A stretch of 64,000 nucleotides of DNA, taken from Oceanobacillus chungangensis. GTDB taxonomy: Bacteria > Bacillota > Bacilli > Bacillales > Amphibacillaceae. The notes under the pieces were generated by a model. It was not told the DNA's origin and made no database searches. It saw only the letters and a program-made list of their open reading frames with translations. This document shows, piece after piece, positions 62,828-64,000 of this stretch (its first letter is position 1; each line of letters opens with the position of its first letter). The DNA lies in contig NZ_PIOD01000005.1 of assembly GCF_003369565.1 (NCBI RefSeq), positions 62,001-126,000 on the forward strand, in the 5' to 3' direction. A program made the translations under genes and the position numbers.

Positions 62828-64000
62828 ATGGAAGCATTATTTATTATTATCAATATTGTCGTATTGCTTGCAATCATCGGCTTATTAATTTATATGCAAA
62901 AGAAACATGTTTCTTTTTCGAAACGTGTATTTACAGGTATGGGGCTTGGAATCTTGTTTGGTATTATTTTACAAGCAATTTACGGAGAAGGATCGAATAT
63001 TCTAACAATTACATCAGATTGGTTTAGTATTGTTGGTAGTGGATATGTTCGTCTGCTAATGGTAATCGTTGTGCCGCTAGTAATGGTTTCGATTATCCGC
63101 TCAATCATTAATTTGGAAAAGACGCAAGAGCTTGGAAAAATGGCGGGCTGGATAATCGGAATTCTTATCACAACTACGATGGTTGCAGCACTAGTCGGAA
63201 TTGGTTCTGCGTTGGTATTTGATCTAAATGCAGATCAAATTAAAGTAGGCGATGCAGAAACAGAACGCGCAGCTTCATTAGAATCACGCTACGCAGAAAT
63301 AGAGGATCAATCAACACCACAAAGAATATTAGAATTTATCCCGAATAATATTTTCATGGATATGTCAGGTGGACGTCCAACTTCGGTTATTTCTGTCGTT
63401 ATATTCTCCGTCATCGTTGGTATTGCAGTACTTGGTGTACGAAGAAAGAATCCAGAACAAGCAGATATGTTTGTAAAAATCGTAAACTCGATTTATACAG
63501 TCGTCATGCGAATCGTAACACTTATTCTACGCCTAACTCCATTTGGTGTATTGGCATTGATGACGAATATGGTAGCAGGTACAAGCTTTACTGGAATAAT
63601 TGAACTTGGTAAATTTGTTATCGCCAATTATCTAGCACTTATTGTCATGTTCATCCTGCACTTAATTATTGTCGGATTGTTTGGTCTCAAACCGTTTACT
63701 TTTTTAAAGAAAGCTTTTCCAGTTCTAGGGTTTGCATTCACATCCCGTTCGAGTGCAGGTACTATACCATTAAATATTAAAGGGCAAAAAGATGCACTTG
63801 GTGTTGATGATAGTGTAGCGAATATTTCAGCATCATTTGGCGCAACGATGGGGCAAAATGGATGTGCAGGAGTATATCCGGCGATGTTAGCAGTAATGAT
63901 CGCACCAACTATAGGAATCAACCCATTGTCATTTGAATTTATTATTCAACTCGTTCTTATCGTTGGAGTTAGTTCATTTGGTGTTGCAGGTGTTGGCGGT
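62828..64000 (+). CDS. tcyP: L-cystine transporter TcyP, N-terminal part (runs off window end)
   Basis: The first 391 codons of a sodium:dicarboxylate-symporter-family protein, open to the window edge. TcyP is about 460 residues and imports cystine. The start MEALFIIINIVVLLAIIG, then FVRLLMVI-like GYVRLLMVIVVPLVMVSI, the re-entrant FTSRSSAGTIPLNI near residue 305 and the NGCAGVYPAM loop near 345 support the call. GGAGG lies nine bases before the ATG. It is absent from stop-to-stop gene lists because no stop is in the window. Confidence 0.92.
   Translation, partial: MEALFIIINIVVLLAIIGLLIYMQKKHVSFSKRVFTGMGLGILFGIILQAIYGEGSNILTITSDWFSIVGSGYVRLLMVIVVPLVMVSIIRSIINLEKTQELGKMAGWIIGILITTTMVAALVGIGSALVFDLNADQIKVGDAETERAASLESRYAEIEDQSTPQRILEFIPNNIFMDMSGGRPTSVISVVIFSVIVGIAVLGVRRKNPEQADMFVKIVNSIYTVVMRIVTLILRLTPFGVLALMTNMVAGTSFTGIIELGKFVIANYLALIVMFILHLIIVGLFGLKPFTFLKKAFPVLGFAFTSRSSAGTIPLNIKGQKDALGVDDSVANISASFGATMGQNGCAGVYPAMLAVMIAPTIGINPLSFEFIIQLVLIVGVSSFGVAGVGG

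Overview
The window looks like chromosomal DNA of a low-GC, spore-former-type member of the Bacillaceae, most likely a halotolerant genus of the Oceanobacillus/Virgibacillus kind. The support is strong AGGAGG-type ribosome binding sites, A/T-rich intergenic DNA, Bacillus-type gene families (YkpA, YpmR/YpmS, YocH, YpuA, PgcA, TcyP), S-box and yybP-ykoY riboswitches, and two adjacent cation transporters. The genus is an inference. I see no rRNA, tRNA, CRISPR array, prophage or transposase gene; nearly everything is core or transport metabolism.

Layout. 1-612: two kinds of dispersed non-coding repeat. 613-3789: SWIM/SNF2 helicase. 4258-6425 (minus): an unusual nucleotide-cyclase-fold/winged-helix regulator and a small membrane protein. 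6632-12723: first peptide ABC operon (oppABCDF, Listeria-like OppD without the Cys motif). 12783-16589: TAXI-type TRAP transporter operon with a DUF1850 protein. 16590-16944: a group of DnaA-box-like sequences. 16945-21736: lysozyme-like enzyme, RidA, iron alcohol dehydrogenase, MFS exporter (probable ATT start) and YpuA-like DUF1002 protein. 21852-22250: repeats. 22477-28373: second opp operon, close to the B. subtilis Opp type. 28593-29595: YocH-like 3D cell-wall hydrolase and a 48-residue membrane peptide. 29845-32023: threonine catabolism (Kbl plus SDR-type threonine dehydrogenase), followed without a gap by a striking 40-bp tandem repeat (32024-32240).

32303-36858: ABC-F protein YkpA, a permuted-papain-fold protein, and YpmS/YpmR. 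37162-39305: MetY fused to a CoA-binding-like domain, under an S-box (SAM) riboswitch and its own promoter. 39328-44902: RarD, cardiolipin synthase, acyl-CoA thioesterase, HxlR regulator, M29 aminopeptidase. 45017-47838: self-contained cassette of MarR regulator, membrane protein and erythromycin-esterase-like protein. 48008-50152: RecQ. 50674-53800: DUF1646 transporter and NhaP-type antiporter with RCK domain. 54135-58324: SE1832-type coiled-coil peptide, GNAT acetyltransferase, AI-2E-family permease, phosphoglucomutase. 58439-60594: two tandem Mn2+-riboswitch/TerC units. 60925-64000: chromate transporter, OsmC-like protein, and the start of the TcyP cystine transporter (runs off the end).

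Common themes are oligopeptide and amino-acid uptake (two Opp systems, TRAP, TcyP, M29 peptidase, threonine and methionine metabolism) and ion or metal homeostasis (DUF1646, NhaP, TerC pair, ChrA). The most unusual features are the 11-fold ATCNNCAGGAG repeat behind the threonine operon, the MetY fusion, the duplicated riboswitch-terC units, the MarR/membrane/Ere cassette, the long leader before the DUF1646 transporter, and a six-copy palindromic repeat family.
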